64,000 bases of DNA from Alkanindiges illinoisensis (lineage in GTDB: Bacteria > Pseudomonadota > Gammaproteobacteria > Pseudomonadales > Moraxellaceae), in NCBI RefSeq assembly GCF_004377485.1, contig NZ_SNTY01000008.1, forward strand, positions 26,469-90,468, written 5' to 3'. The notes under the pieces are model-generated. The model saw only the letters and a program-made list of their open reading frames with translations. It did no database searches and was not told the origin of the DNA. A program made the translations under genes and the position numbers. Positions 51,140 to 61,097 of this stretch are shown in pieces (position 1 is the first letter of the stretch; each line of letters begins with the position of its first letter).

Positions 51140-52144
51140 TTATACATTACGGTTAGTGGTAACACGGGTGGTTTCTACAGTACGGATTGCCATACGGCCA
51201 CCAATGGCAGCAGCAATTGCACCCAGCAGTGAGGCAATAAAGGCCCACAGCGCTGCTTTAGCCGCAGCTTCAGCAGCCTGATCTGCTGCCTGACGTGCTT
51301 TGGCTTCAGCAGCCTTGATTTGCTGGCGGGCAGTCTGGTAGGTGCCGATCCAGCCATCAACGGTACGTTCAGCTTCAGCCTGAGTCTGGCCACGGGCAAC
51401 CAGTACATTCACCATGGCTTCACGGTCAATTGCTTGTACAGTGTCCTGACCCTCACGGAACAGGTTTTGCAGTAACTGGTCTACATTGGCATTTTGCTGT
51501 GCAGGTGTAGTATTGGCATTGGCCTGAGCAGTCGCCGCTGTAGTGTCTGCTGCATTTTCAGCCTTGGCTTGCAGGTTTTCCGGTTGCAATTCAGGTTTGC
51601 CAGTCTGGCGTAGCAGGGTTTCAGCTTGCTGGCGGATATTATCCAGATTAAAACCATTTTTACGCAGGGTATCATTTGAATCATCATCATTGGAGGCCGC
51701 CGCAGTTACTGCTGCGGTGGTACCCAGTGACAGACCATGACCAATCAGGGTGCCTACACCAGTCACAACGCGACCCATTGCCGTGGTAATCAGCAGGGTA
51801 GACAAGGCCCAGACCATGACGCCATGCATCAGGCCATCCTTGGGATTGCCATTAGACAGGCGACCACTAACCCAGCCGCCAATAAACATGGCAATAATGG
51901 AACTAATAGTCCACCAGACTAAGCCACCAGTTGCAATACCATCCATTGGATTGGCTTCACTGGCAGGATTAATCGTTGCCATGCCAATCGCTGTACCCAA
52001 CAGCATTAAAAGTACCTGAACCGCTAATGCAACAGCTGTACCGGCAATAATTGCGCCCCAGGAAACACGGTTGTACCACAATGGCATATCACTGACCGTT
52101 ACGCGGTCATGATGAATATTGCTATGCTGATTTGAAGTTTCCAT
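51140..52144 (-). CDS. Polytopic membrane protein with Ala/Gln-rich cytoplasmic region, unknown function
   Basis: A 334-residue protein. Membrane segments lie at about residues 30-55 (WGAIIAGTAVALAVQVLLML), 73-95 (LVWWTISSIIAMFIGGWVSG), 107-140 (GVMVWALSTLLITTAMGRVV) and near the C-terminus (AALWAFIASLLGAIAAAIGG). Between the third and fourth is a charged, Ala/Gln/Asn-rich region of about 140 residues that probably forms helices. Related proteins are often annotated only as membrane proteins. A leader with DRVTVSDMPLWYNRVSWGA precedes the first segment. No neighbour suggests its role. The start ATG has GGAT about ten bases upstream. Confidence 0.7.
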   Translation of the reverse strand: METSNQHSNIHHDRVTVSDMPLWYNRVSWGAIIAGTAVALAVQVLLMLLGTAIGMATINPASEANPMDGIATGGLVWWTISSIIAMFIGGWVSGRLSNGNPKDGLMHGVMVWALSTLLITTAMGRVVTGVGTLIGHGLSLGTTAAVTAAASNDDDSNDTLRKNGFNLDNIRQQAETLLRQTGKPELQPENLQAKAENAADTTAATAQANANTTPAQQNANVDQLLQNLFREGQDTVQAIDREAMVNVLVARGQTQAEAERTVDGWIGTYQTARQQIKAAEAKARQAADQAAEAAAKAALWAFIASLLGAIAAAIGGRMAIRTVETTRVTTNRNV

Positions 52145-52498
52145 AAGTCATCATCCATCGGTCAAATAAATTAAGAAGGTAAAATTAATTTAACGCATTG
52201 AATTACGACAACAATGTTTTAGTTTTGGGGCGAAACGTTAAGTAAATGTTTCAAAAAGCTGCGTTGTAACACGTACTTACCTGATTAGGGCATAGCATTA
52301 CATTTTGAAATGGTTGAGTTAAATATCCAGTAGAAAATACGAATAACAAAAACAGAAAATTTTAAGAAAAAACATGAGGAAATGATGTTGATTAGGCAAT
52401 TAAATACCAAATAAGAACTTGAACAGGCAAGTTGATTCAGCACGGGATAATGGCAATGCTTGAGGCAATGCGCGCTGAGTAAATATTTTTATAAACAA
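52145..52498. other. Intergenic stretch upstream of repeat copy C
   Basis: About 350 AT-rich bases with no gene that I can support. It contains the promoter region of the divergent membrane-protein gene. Nothing else stands out. Confidence 0.4.
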
Positions 52499-52591
52499 TA
52501 GACTTCTTTCATAAGTTGTACCAACTCGCCTTCGACAGGCTCAGGCAGCGTTGGTTGAGCTTGTCGAAACCAGACTTATGCAAGAGATCTA
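52499..52591 (+). repeat. 93-bp dispersed palindromic repeat, copy C
   Basis: Identical in all 93 bases to the copies at 5640 and 58022 and in the same orientation. It lies in the long gap before dsbD. With the copy at 58022 it brackets dsbD, the isomerase, thiO and hemB as direct repeats about 5.4 kb apart. Confidence 0.9.
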
Positions 52592-52925
52592 ATAATAAAA
52601 AAGAAAGTATTAAAAATAACGGCTGGCCCTGCTTGCGCATGTGAGAGTTTCAGACCAGCCGCCAAGATTTGCTGCCCATTCCAGAAGAATGGATGCTACA
52701 ACAAATAAAAGAGCCCTATATCAGGATGCCATCGATGACACAGAGCCAAACCAGTAAATATGAAGTGATTCCCTTATATAACGCTACAGGTGAATAAAGC
52801 GTTGACAGAATTTTTGCAAAAATAAAAATATTTTTTGAAGTAACAAAACCCATTAACAAAATGCGGAAATATTTGTTGGTGGAAAGTCATCATTGTTTTT
52901 TATACTGGCAGACTGTTATAAAACA
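52592..52925. other. Gap before dsbD with a hairpin and a short open frame
   Basis: A stem CGGCTGG/CCAGCCG (about 52620-52661) with a long loop lies just after the repeat. It is followed by a short open stretch ending at 52797 that reads LPIPEEWMLQQIKEPYIRMP before a stop. It has no start codon with a ribosome binding site and may be the remnant of a lost gene. The rest is A/T-rich and should hold the dsbD promoter. Confidence 0.4.
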
Positions 52926-55061
52926 ATGAAGTCGCAGGATGTTGGTTTAATGTTGTTAAAATTAGGGTTTGGCGGACTGGGTATCAGGCTATTGATTGGT
53001 GTGGGATGTGCCGCCGTTTACAGCATCAGTAGCGCAGAACCGCCAGCCAATTCATTCGCTGAAACCAATAATACGGCCCCTGCACAAAGTGTTTTTGGCC
53101 AAAAAAATACAGGTACAGCGTTTAACCAGTCCAAAACTTTGCTGGGACAGCAGGGTGGCAAGCCCGCATTTTTATCAGCCACTCAGGCATTCCAGTTTTC
53201 AGCCTTGCAAACTGCTGACAAGGTTATCATTCAGGCCAATGTGGTGCCAGGACATTATTTATACCAGCAGCGTTTTTCAGTGCAGGGTAATGCGGGTTTA
53301 ACGGTTGGTAAAATCAGCTTCGATCAGCAACCAGAATTTGAAAATGATCCTGAATTTGGCCGTGTGCCGGTATTTCATCAGGATATCAGTTTGACTGTGC
53401 CGGTGCAGGGCAATGGCACATTAACCTTAAACTGGCAGGGCTGTGCCAAGGCAGGAGTATGCTATCCGCCAGAGCAATTTCAAACCCGGATTATCAATGC
53501 CAAACCAGCGAAGGAAAAAGAAAATTCTTCTATAGTTCAGACTGGTAACAAACAGGAATCTAAACAAGAGGGTAATGCCCAGACTGACAATATCCAGACT
53601 GGCAACACTCAGAAACCTGATGCCAAAGCACAAACCACGATAGACAATAAAACCAGCGTCAAGATCACTGCGTTGGGGGATGCACCGCCGATTGTGGCGA
53701 CACCTTTACCGGATGTACAACCAGCTAAAAGTTCCCCTTTCAAAGACAGTCCTCAAATTGCTGCGGCAATACCAAGTCAGCCTGCGTCAATAGCTACTGG
53801 CAACAGTATGGTCAGTGATCCATTTGGTTTGGCGGATCATACCTTGCTGGCGCTGGGTCTATTATTTCTGGCAGGGCTTGGACTGGCTTTTACGCCTTGT
53901 GTGCTGCCCATGCTGCCGATTGTGGCCAATCTGGTGGCAACCCAGCATCGCCGCTCGGCGGGACATGGCTTTTTGCTGGCTGCGGGTTATGCCATCGGAG
54001 TAGCTTGTAGTTATGCCATGTTAGGAGCGCTGATTGCATTATTTGGTCATCAGATTAACCTGATTGCCTGGTCGCAGCATCCTGCCATTCTGATTGGTTT
54101 TGCGGTTGTTTTTGCGCTGCTGGCCCTGCATAGCTTTGAGCTGTTTGAGCTGCGCCTGCCAGCATTTGTCCGCGGCCGTATTGAAAAGGTTGGACAATAT
54201 GGCCAGTCCAGCAAATGGTCGGGCAGTGTGCTGGGCTGCTGGGTTGCTGGATTTTTTTCCGCGCTCATTGTATCGCCCTGTTTGTCTGCACCACTAGCTG
54301 GGGTTTTGCTATCAGTATCTACTGTGGGCAATCCGTGGCTGGGCGCCGTGGCATTATTTTGCTTAGGTCTGGGACTTGGTGTGCCACTGATGATTCTGGG
54401 TGCAACCGAAGGCCGGTTTTTACCCAAAGCAGGCAACTGGCTTAACTGGGTACGCCGTGGTTTTGGTTTGCTGCTGTTTGCCGTGGCGCTAATCTTGCTG
54501 AACCGGGTGTTTGTAAGCCCGTGGATGCTGTTGTTATGGGCCGTGCTTAGCCTGTTTTTTGCCTTGTGGCTCTGGTACTGGGCGGGACGTGGCAGTTTGT
54601 TCACCAAGGCTTTGGCGATTGTGGTTGGACTGTGGGCGGTGATGCAAGTGGTTGGGGCAGGCCTTGGCGCTACTGATCCCTTACGGCCTTTAAACCCATT
54701 ATTGAAAAAAGACCATACGCCGCAGCCAGTGAATGTGATTTATACCACAGCACAATTGTCGCAATATCAGCAACAGCATCCACGCTTGCTGGTTGAGCTT
54801 AGTGCAGACTGGTGCATTGCCTGCAAAATTGTTGAGCGTGAACTGTTTTTGCAAAATCCGGTGCCTGAATTACAGGGCTGGACGCGCGTCAAACTGGATG
54901 TCACGCAAACCAATGCAAACAGTCGTGCCGTTCTTAAAACCCTTAACGTGTTTGGCCCACCAGCCATTTTGCTTTATCAGAACGGCCAGCTGGTTGAACA
55001 GGTACTGGGTGAACCCAAACGGGATGAGTTTCAGCTGGTTCTACAGCGGCATGTCAATTAA
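52926..55061 (+). CDS. dsbD: Thiol:disulfide interchange protein DsbD
   Basis: Carries reducing power from cytoplasmic thioredoxin across the inner membrane to periplasmic thiol proteins. The N-terminal domain has its Cys pair in WQGCAKAGVCYPP. A Gln/Asn/Lys-rich linker follows with near-repeats (QTGNKQESKQEGNAQTDN). The membrane domain has its Cys in FTPCVLPMLPIV and VSPCLSAPLAGV, and the C-terminal thioredoxin domain has ADWCIACK (about residues 628-634). It is about 150 residues longer than E. coli DsbD, mostly in the linker and leader. The start is uncertain: ATG at 52926 (no ribosome binding site) or 52950 (AGGA ten bases before). Both leave a signal sequence. Confidence 0.94.
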   Translation: MKSQDVGLMLLKLGFGGLGIRLLIGVGCAAVYSISSAEPPANSFAETNNTAPAQSVFGQKNTGTAFNQSKTLLGQQGGKPAFLSATQAFQFSALQTADKVIIQANVVPGHYLYQQRFSVQGNAGLTVGKISFDQQPEFENDPEFGRVPVFHQDISLTVPVQGNGTLTLNWQGCAKAGVCYPPEQFQTRIINAKPAKEKENSSIVQTGNKQESKQEGNAQTDNIQTGNTQKPDAKAQTTIDNKTSVKITALGDAPPIVATPLPDVQPAKSSPFKDSPQIAAAIPSQPASIATGNSMVSDPFGLADHTLLALGLLFLAGLGLAFTPCVLPMLPIVANLVATQHRRSAGHGFLLAAGYAIGVACSYAMLGALIALFGHQINLIAWSQHPAILIGFAVVFALLALHSFELFELRLPAFVRGRIEKVGQYGQSSKWSGSVLGCWVAGFFSALIVSPCLSAPLAGVLLSVSTVGNPWLGAVALFCLGLGLGVPLMILGATEGRFLPKAGNWLNWVRRGFGLLLFAVALILLNRVFVSPWMLLLWAVLSLFFALWLWYWAGRGSLFTKALAIVVGLWAVMQVVGAGLGATDPLRPLNPLLKKDHTPQPVNVIYTTAQLSQYQQQHPRLLVELSADWCIACKIVERELFLQNPVPELQGWTRVKLDVTQTNANSRAVLKTLNVFGPPAILLYQNGQLVEQVLGEPKRDEFQLVLQRHVN

Positions 55062-55167
55062 TCAGGCTGCTATGAGCAAACACAGGCTGTTACAGGCAAA
55101 ATCAGCCTTTCAATGATTCATTACACCATTTAGCCATCACACTCTCTATAACATAAGGAACTTAGCC

Positions 55168-55791
55168 ATGGAAAAAACACTGGATTTCTGGTTTGAATAT
55201 GCTAGTCCGTATTCTTATCCTGCTGCCATGCGGGTAGAGCAACTGGCCGAACAAGCTGGGGTCAACGTGCGCTGGCGGGTATTTTTACTGGGTGCTGTAT
55301 TTCAGCAGTATGGCTGGAAAACCACACCAAATGAGCTTTTTCCAGCCAAGGGTAACTATATGTGGCATGATATGCAGCGCATTTGTGCCAGCCTGAATCT
55401 GCCGTATCAGCGGCCTTCTACATTCCCACGCAATGGCATGCTGGCTGCGCGTATTTCCGCCAATTATGCAGAAAGCGAATGGATTGGCGATTTTATCCGT
55501 GCAGTCTATACGGCTAACTTTGCCCATGATCAGGACATTGGTAACAGTGAGCTGATTGCTAATATTCTGGACAAACTGGGGCAGGACAGTGCACAGATTA
55601 TTGCTGAGGCCAACAGTGATGAGGGCAAGCAAAAATTAAAACAGCAAACCCAACAGGCGCTACAGCAGGATGTGTTTGGTGCGCCATTCATGATGGTAGG
55701 CAATGAACCCTTTTGGGGCAATGACCGTTTGGAACAAGCCATTTATTTTGCAGCACATGGCAAATTGCCAGCCAGCGTAATTTTGGCTTAG
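55168..55791 (+). CDS. 2-hydroxychromene-2-carboxylate isomerase family protein (DsbA-like fold)
   Basis: A 207-residue thioredoxin-fold protein of the kappa-GST/HCCA isomerase group. It starts KTLDFWFEYASPYSYPAAMR, where Ser in the SPYSYP motif takes the place of the DsbA active-site Cys. Later marks are FPRNGMLAAR and the C-terminal GAPFMMVGNEPFWGNDRLEQ. Family members act in naphthalene degradation with glutathione, but many are of unknown substrate. The start has AAGGAA upstream. It follows dsbD by about 100 bases on the same strand. Confidence 0.9.
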   Translation: MEKTLDFWFEYASPYSYPAAMRVEQLAEQAGVNVRWRVFLLGAVFQQYGWKTTPNELFPAKGNYMWHDMQRICASLNLPYQRPSTFPRNGMLAARISANYAESEWIGDFIRAVYTANFAHDQDIGNSELIANILDKLGQDSAQIIAEANSDEGKQKLKQQTQQALQQDVFGAPFMMVGNEPFWGNDRLEQAIYFAAHGKLPASVILA

Positions 55792-55840
55792 TAAATCTGG
55801 CTTAGTAACTTTGGCTTAAGGTGTTGAATAAAAGTTTGAA

Positions 55841-56958
55841 TTAGCTTAACCGGTTGGCGGGCAAATAAGCTGCCTCGTCAACCATTAAGGTTTCGCCCAG
55901 TATTTGTTGCTTTAACAGGCGGGCAGACGCGGGTGCCATCACCAGACCATTTCTAAAATGTCCGCAATTCAGCCATAAATTGTTAAGCTGTTGTGATTGG
56001 CCAGGGGGCGCCTTGCCAATATAAGGCACACCATCCGGCACGCCAGGTCTTAAACCTGCCCACGCATGGGCAATTGGCATGTCCTGCAGGCCAGGTATCA
56101 ACTGGTAAGCGGTTTGCTGAAGCTTCAAACCAATCTCAGAATTTACATCGGTATTAAAACCAAGATCATCGGTGCTGGAACCACACACAATATGACCATC
56201 CAGCCGCGGTATCAGGTAAATGCCCTGATGCATCACCATGCTTGGTAACCATTGTGCAGGCGCTTTAAACAGGATCATTTGGCCTTGAATCGGCTTAACA
56301 GGGATATGCCATTCAAACTGTTCACTTAGCAGGCCAGACCATGCACCTGTGGCAATCACATACTGATCTGCCTGCCAGTGTGTGCCTTTTTCATCCACTA
56401 CGGCGCGAATGCTATTATTTTTAACCTCAAAACGCTGCACTGTCGTAAAGGGTTGCATACGGACATTGGGTTGCTGCTTTAAAAAGGTAATCAGGGTTTT
56501 AAGTAGACGTGGATTACGAATGTTGGCAAGCTGTGGAAACCATAAGCCTTGCGTGATGCGAGGATTTAAACGCGGATTAATACTGTTAAGTGCTGAATCA
56601 TCTAACAGTTGTGCGCTTTGCTGCAGATCATGGTCATGTGCAGCCCAGCCTAGCCCGGTATTAAAATCGGCTTCATCCAGAATCAGCATGCCGGATGGAT
56701 TGATTTCAATATCCAGTCCGGTAGCCTGTTGCAGGAGCGGTTGCCATTGCTGATACATGGACTTGCCAAAACGCGCCAGCTGGTTCACGGCATCGGGATA
56801 GCGCCACGGATACATCGGCGACAAAATGCCACCGCCAGCCCACGAGGCCGCCTGTCCGAAATCCTGCTTGTCCAGAATGGTCACATTACAGCCAGCCTGA
56901 GACAGCTCAAGGGCACTGAGCAGGCCAATAATACCACCGCCAACAATCAGTACCTTCA

Positions 56959-56959
<1 letters not shown>
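55841..56959 (-). CDS. thiO: Glycine oxidase ThiO
   Basis: A 372-residue FAD-dependent amine oxidase (DAO fold) that makes iminoglycine for the thiazole moiety of thiamine. The FAD motif is VLIVGGGIIGLLSALELSQAG. Then come AASWAGGGILSPMYPWRY, the substrate-domain YLIPRLDGHIVCGSSTDDLG and the C-terminal GLRPGVPDGVPYIG and NCGHFRNGLVMAPAS. Its ATG overlaps the hemB stop by one base (TAATG), so it is translated by coupling to hemB. No thiazole synthase genes are beside it. Confidence 0.9.
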
Positions 56960-57996
<1,037 letters not shown>

Positions 57997-58021
57997 TTAA
58001 CTCAAGCCAAGCATAACACAT

Positions 58022-58114
58022 TAGACTTCTTTCATAAGTTGTACCAACTCGCCTTCGACAGGCTCAGGCAGCGTTGGTTGAGCTTGTCGAAACCAGACTT
58101 ATGCAAGAGATCTA
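58022..58114 (+). repeat. 93-bp dispersed palindromic repeat, copy D
   Basis: Identical to the copies at 5640 and 52499. Its left end lies close to the hemB promoter. Its right end forms the boundary of an alcohol dehydrogenase remnant whose homology begins within about three bases of the repeat. Confidence 0.9.
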
Positions 58115-58362
58115 CTGATCATCATTTGCAGGCAATTAGTGAAATCATTAAACCACAGGGCGCACTGGTTTTAATTGATGATCCTGACCAACTGGACATT
58201 GGTTTGCTCAAGCATAAAAGTGTGGCGATTCACTGGGAATTCATGTTTACCCGCTCGCTATTTCAAACGCCGGACATGCAGGCTCAAGGCCAGTTGCTCA
58301 ATGAGGTTGAACAACTGGTAGATGCCAGCAAAATTGTACTCAGTGGATTTGAGCCAAGTTGA
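58115..58362 (+). pseudogene. Zinc-type alcohol dehydrogenase, C-terminal remnant
   Basis: About 80 codons match the C-terminal part of the zinc-binding alcohol dehydrogenase/quinone oxidoreductase-like family: ISEIIKPQGALVLIDDPDQL, then VAIHWEFMFTRSLFQTPDM. The protein normally has about 340 residues; everything before this point is missing. The last part also looks shortened: VDASKIVLSGF seems to join the helix LLNEVEQLVDA directly to the usual C-terminal KIVL-GF ending. So the gene lost its 5' end at the repeat and some sequence near its 3' end. No start codon of its own is present except frames read through the repeat. Confidence 0.8.
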
Positions 58363-58525
58363 TTTTTTAAACTCAGGGTATTCACCAGATTTTTTAGCAG
58401 CGCTGGTGTAGCTAGGGTGTAGCCAGATAGCATGATAAACCCTTGGTGTCTGAGATAATGATTTCGTGCGACAGGGTTTTTCGCTACAATGGCCCATCTT
58501 ATTTAATGTTGTTTGAGTTCAGTGT

Positions 58526-58849
58526 ATGAGCAGTCTTTCAAATCAGGAACGTAAGCGTTTACGTCAAATCGGACATGCACTGCATCCTGTGGTGATGCTG
58601 GGCAGTCAGGGCCTGACCGAAGGGGTTATTGAAGAAGCCAACCGTGCACTGAATGACCATGAGCTGATCAAAGTCAAAGTAAGCGGTGAAGACCGTGAAC
58701 TGCGCGCGGCGCTAATGCAAGAGCTGGTTGAAAAAACTGATGCCGAAATTGTGCAGCAAATTGGCAAAATTGTGCTGCTGTATAAAAAGGCTGATAAACA
58801 GAACCAGCATTTATCCAACCTGATCCGCTTTGCCCACTTAGCCAAATAA
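58526..58849 (+). CDS. yhbY: YhbY-family RNA-binding protein (CRM domain)
   Basis: A 107-residue protein almost entirely made of a CRS1/YhbY (CRM) domain, associated with ribosome assembly. It shows KRLRQIGHALHPVVMLGSQG, LTEGVIEEANRALNDHELIK and a C-terminal KIVLLYKKADKQN. It is transcribed on the plus strand, with the alcohol dehydrogenase remnant upstream. The start codon follows a GAGTTCAGTGT leader with a modest ribosome binding site. Confidence 0.92.
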   Translation: MSSLSNQERKRLRQIGHALHPVVMLGSQGLTEGVIEEANRALNDHELIKVKVSGEDRELRAALMQELVEKTDAEIVQQIGKIVLLYKKADKQNQHLSNLIRFAHLAK

Positions 58850-58899
58850 GCAGGGTCAAGTCAGTATTTTATGATATGTAATTTACGGGGTAGCGGATC

Positions 58900-59496
58900 T
58901 TGCCGAGCTATGAGTTAGAACCGTTTACCCCAGACCGCAGCATTCGCATTGTTACTGCTACTGAAATCCTGCTGCCGTCATCAGTGCGCGTGCTGTTCTG
59001 GGTAAATGATCCCGAGCAGCAGGTGCTGTGGCCGGATTCAGCGGATAATCTGGCTTCCTGCCTAAATAACTCTCCTTCCACCAGCTTTGATGGAGATGCG
59101 CTGGGCTACCCGCGTCGTGATTACTTATGGCAACACACCTGTTTTGAACTGTTTATCGGCCTTAAAAACCAGACGGTTTACCGGGAAATTAATTTAAGTC
59201 CGGCAGGCGTCTGGAATTGCTATGGCTTTGAGAATTACCGTGAACCTGCCCAACTGCCGCCTGTAGCAGCCCATGATGTTCAATTGCTGGAGCTAAAAAA
59301 CCAGTCACAAAAGCTGGAAGCTGTGCTAAGTTTTCAACAATTTTTTGAAGCACATCAATGTGGCTGGAACGATCTGATTCTTGGCATGACCAGCGTTATA
59401 AAAACCCAGAAGCAGCGGGAGTTTTACTTTGCCTTACAACACTCAGGTGTGCAGGCTGACTTTCATCGAAAGCAGGACTGGATTGGCAGTTTTTAA
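58900..59496 (+). CDS. DOMON-like domain protein
   Basis: A 198-residue beta-sandwich protein of the DOMON-like group found in Gram-negative bacteria. Visible core: RRDYLWQHTCFELFIGLKNQ, REINLSPAGVWNCYGFENYR and QREFYFALQHSG. Related DOMON domains bind haem or sugar; no ligand can be inferred here. It probably starts at TTG (58900) after GGGGTAGCGG, since there is no nearby ATG that keeps the N-terminus. The gap to yhbY is 50 bases, so the two may share a transcript. Confidence 0.8.
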   Translation: MPSYELEPFTPDRSIRIVTATEILLPSSVRVLFWVNDPEQQVLWPDSADNLASCLNNSPSTSFDGDALGYPRRDYLWQHTCFELFIGLKNQTVYREINLSPAGVWNCYGFENYREPAQLPPVAAHDVQLLELKNQSQKLEAVLSFQQFFEAHQCGWNDLILGMTSVIKTQKQREFYFALQHSGVQADFHRKQDWIGSF

Positions 59497-59519
59497 CTTT
59501 ATAAGCCAGAATTAAAAAA

Positions 59520-59539
59520 GCCCCAAAATTTATCGGGGC
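59520..59539. terminator. Bidirectional terminator
   Basis: GCCCC pairs with GGGGC around a ten-base AT-rich loop, with AAAAAA before it and ATTAGATG after it. On the minus strand it is followed by TTTTTTAATTC. It lies between the convergent DOMON-like and lipoprotein genes. Confidence 0.75.
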
Positions 59540-59583
59540 ATTAGATGCACTGTGAAAATTATTGTATTGCTAAGAGTAGTTTA

Positions 59584-60576
59584 TCAAGCAGGCGTATATT
59601 CATATTTTACGCTGTAGCTTACGCTAAATCCATTGGCTGACACTGTTGCCGCAATATTGCCGGTATTACCACTAAATGAACAACTATTTAATACATAACC
59701 CGCTGGCAACTGCTCTTTAATATCGGCATCACCGCAAAACTCTTGCTGGTTAGCTGGTTTTGGTACACCTTTAATATCTACGGTAGTGCCAAAGCCATTC
59801 ACTGAAGTCGTAACTTTAAGGTTGTAATTACCGCCAAAACCACCATTTGGATTTTCAATAACCCATGAGTAGCCATTGGTGCTAATCTGGTAATTCCATG
59901 AAAAATTTGTGCCATTGACAGTGTATTGCACACTACAACTGCTGATAGTACAATTGTTAAAGCCTGAAATTTGTACATTATCCAGTACGGAATCAAAACC
60001 AGTACCATCGGCCTTAAAGTCATAACTAAAAATATTAAGCTTTTTGGCATCAATATTCACAGCAGCAAACTGGTTATTGAGGTTAGCTGCCACCTGCTTG
60101 GCTGCTTCTTCTATTTTGGCTTGTGTTACTGCACTGCTTTGTTTAGCCCAGTCGCTGTACAGGGTATCCAGATTGGCTTGGCCATTGGCAGTAAATACAG
60201 CTTGGGTAGTGAGCTGGTTCACATTGACATTGGTTTTGGCATCAGCAGAATATGAATAGAGGGTAACGGCCTGATCCCCGGTTTTATCATTATAAGCCTT
60301 GATCAGGTATGGCCCGCCCTTGGGTGCAGCTACTTCAAAACTGCCGTCCGCATTAATGACTACAGGCGCAGATTCCTTGCCATCCTTATTTTTGACAATC
60401 ACCTTGCCTGCAAATGGCTTGCCGGTAGCAGCCATGCCTTTGATGGTTTCTGTGCTGGCTGGTGCAGTATTGGTGGTGTTATTATTATCATCATTGTCGC
60501 TACCACAGGCAGCCAGACTTAAGGCAGCGCCAGTACATACGGCAAGTGTTAATGCTTTAAAATTGAATGATTTCAT
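59584..60576 (-). CDS. Lipoprotein of unknown function
   Basis: A 330-residue protein with a lipoprotein signal peptide ending ALSLAACGSD (Cys about 24), followed by an Asp/Asn/Thr-rich stretch. The first mature domain (about 45-125) resembles a carboxypeptidase-regulatory/Ig-like fold (ETIKGMAATGKPFAGKVIVK, NADGSFEVAAPKGGPYLIKA). The later part is Asn/Gly/Ser-rich and beta-strand-like, with several Cys (NNCTISSCS, FCGDADIK, NSCSFSG). An earlier in-frame ATG exists nine codons upstream, but the one used has AAGGAAG before it. It is presumably anchored in the outer membrane. I recognise no named family. Confidence 0.8.
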   Translation of the reverse strand: MKSFNFKALTLAVCTGAALSLAACGSDNDDNNNTTNTAPASTETIKGMAATGKPFAGKVIVKNKDGKESAPVVINADGSFEVAAPKGGPYLIKAYNDKTGDQAVTLYSYSADAKTNVNVNQLTTQAVFTANGQANLDTLYSDWAKQSSAVTQAKIEEAAKQVAANLNNQFAAVNIDAKKLNIFSYDFKADGTGFDSVLDNVQISGFNNCTISSCSVQYTVNGTNFSWNYQISTNGYSWVIENPNGGFGGNYNLKVTTSVNGFGTTVDIKGVPKPANQQEFCGDADIKEQLPAGYVLNSCSFSGNTGNIAATVSANGFSVSYSVKYEYTPA

Positions 60577-60771
60577 TAGAACTTCCTTTTTAGCAGTGAG
60601 CACGTCGACATCAGCACCCCGAGCACTGATTAATGTGACTTACTGCAAATATTAAGGAAGGCCTAAAAAAACACTATCCCCTGTTTTAGGGGGTTAAATA
60701 GCATTTTTAATAAAATTAAAATGAATTTGCCCAATGTTTAAACACTGATCAATAAAAAGCCTAAAAAGACT

Positions 60772-61046
60772 TTATGAGGCTGAAGAAGTCAGGTTTTCCA
60801 GCTCAATTAAATAGCTAAAAGCAGCGGCATTATCGCTACCACACATTAATTGTTCTGGCTGCAATGAACCACACACCTTTGGCCGCTCGGAATGACCAAA
60901 AATTTTGCACAAATTCTGGTCATCCAATTGAATGCATGAGTGATTTATCACGCAAGGCCGGCAGGCTTACCCTGAGGCATACCCGGGATGGGACTGCTAA
61001 TACTGGGGGCAATGCAGCATGCGCCACAACCCAAGCGACAGTTCAT
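60772..61046 (-). pseudogene. YkgJ-type cysteine-cluster (zinc/iron-chelating) protein, frameshifted
   Basis: Read on the minus strand from ATG at 61046: [20 protein letters not shown] and then [12 protein letters not shown], ending in a TGA after 34 codons. Shifting frame by one base near 60945-60958 gives a coherent continuation: HSCIQLDDQNLCKIFGHSER, then PKVCGSLQPEQLMCG and a C-terminal helix ending at the TAA at 60772-60774. The joined product of about 91 residues has the Cys spacing and the PIPGMP motif of small YkgJ-family proteins. Neither piece alone is 60 codons long. The length from ATG to TAA is not a multiple of three, consistent with a one-base indel. It could also be a sequencing error. 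Confidence 0.75.
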
Positions 61047-61097
61047 CGATGACAGCCTGTTTTAAAATGAACTGTTTTAGATCTGGTGGCATTAACG

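Noticed and set aside
52893..52925. TTG start of dsbD upstream of 52926
   Set aside because: No ribosome binding site and the extra residues do not look like a signal sequence.
58039..58362. A 107-codon protein reading through repeat copy D into the dehydrogenase remnant
   Set aside because: The first 25 codons are repeat sequence; only the later part has homology, so it is a chance fusion, not a gene.
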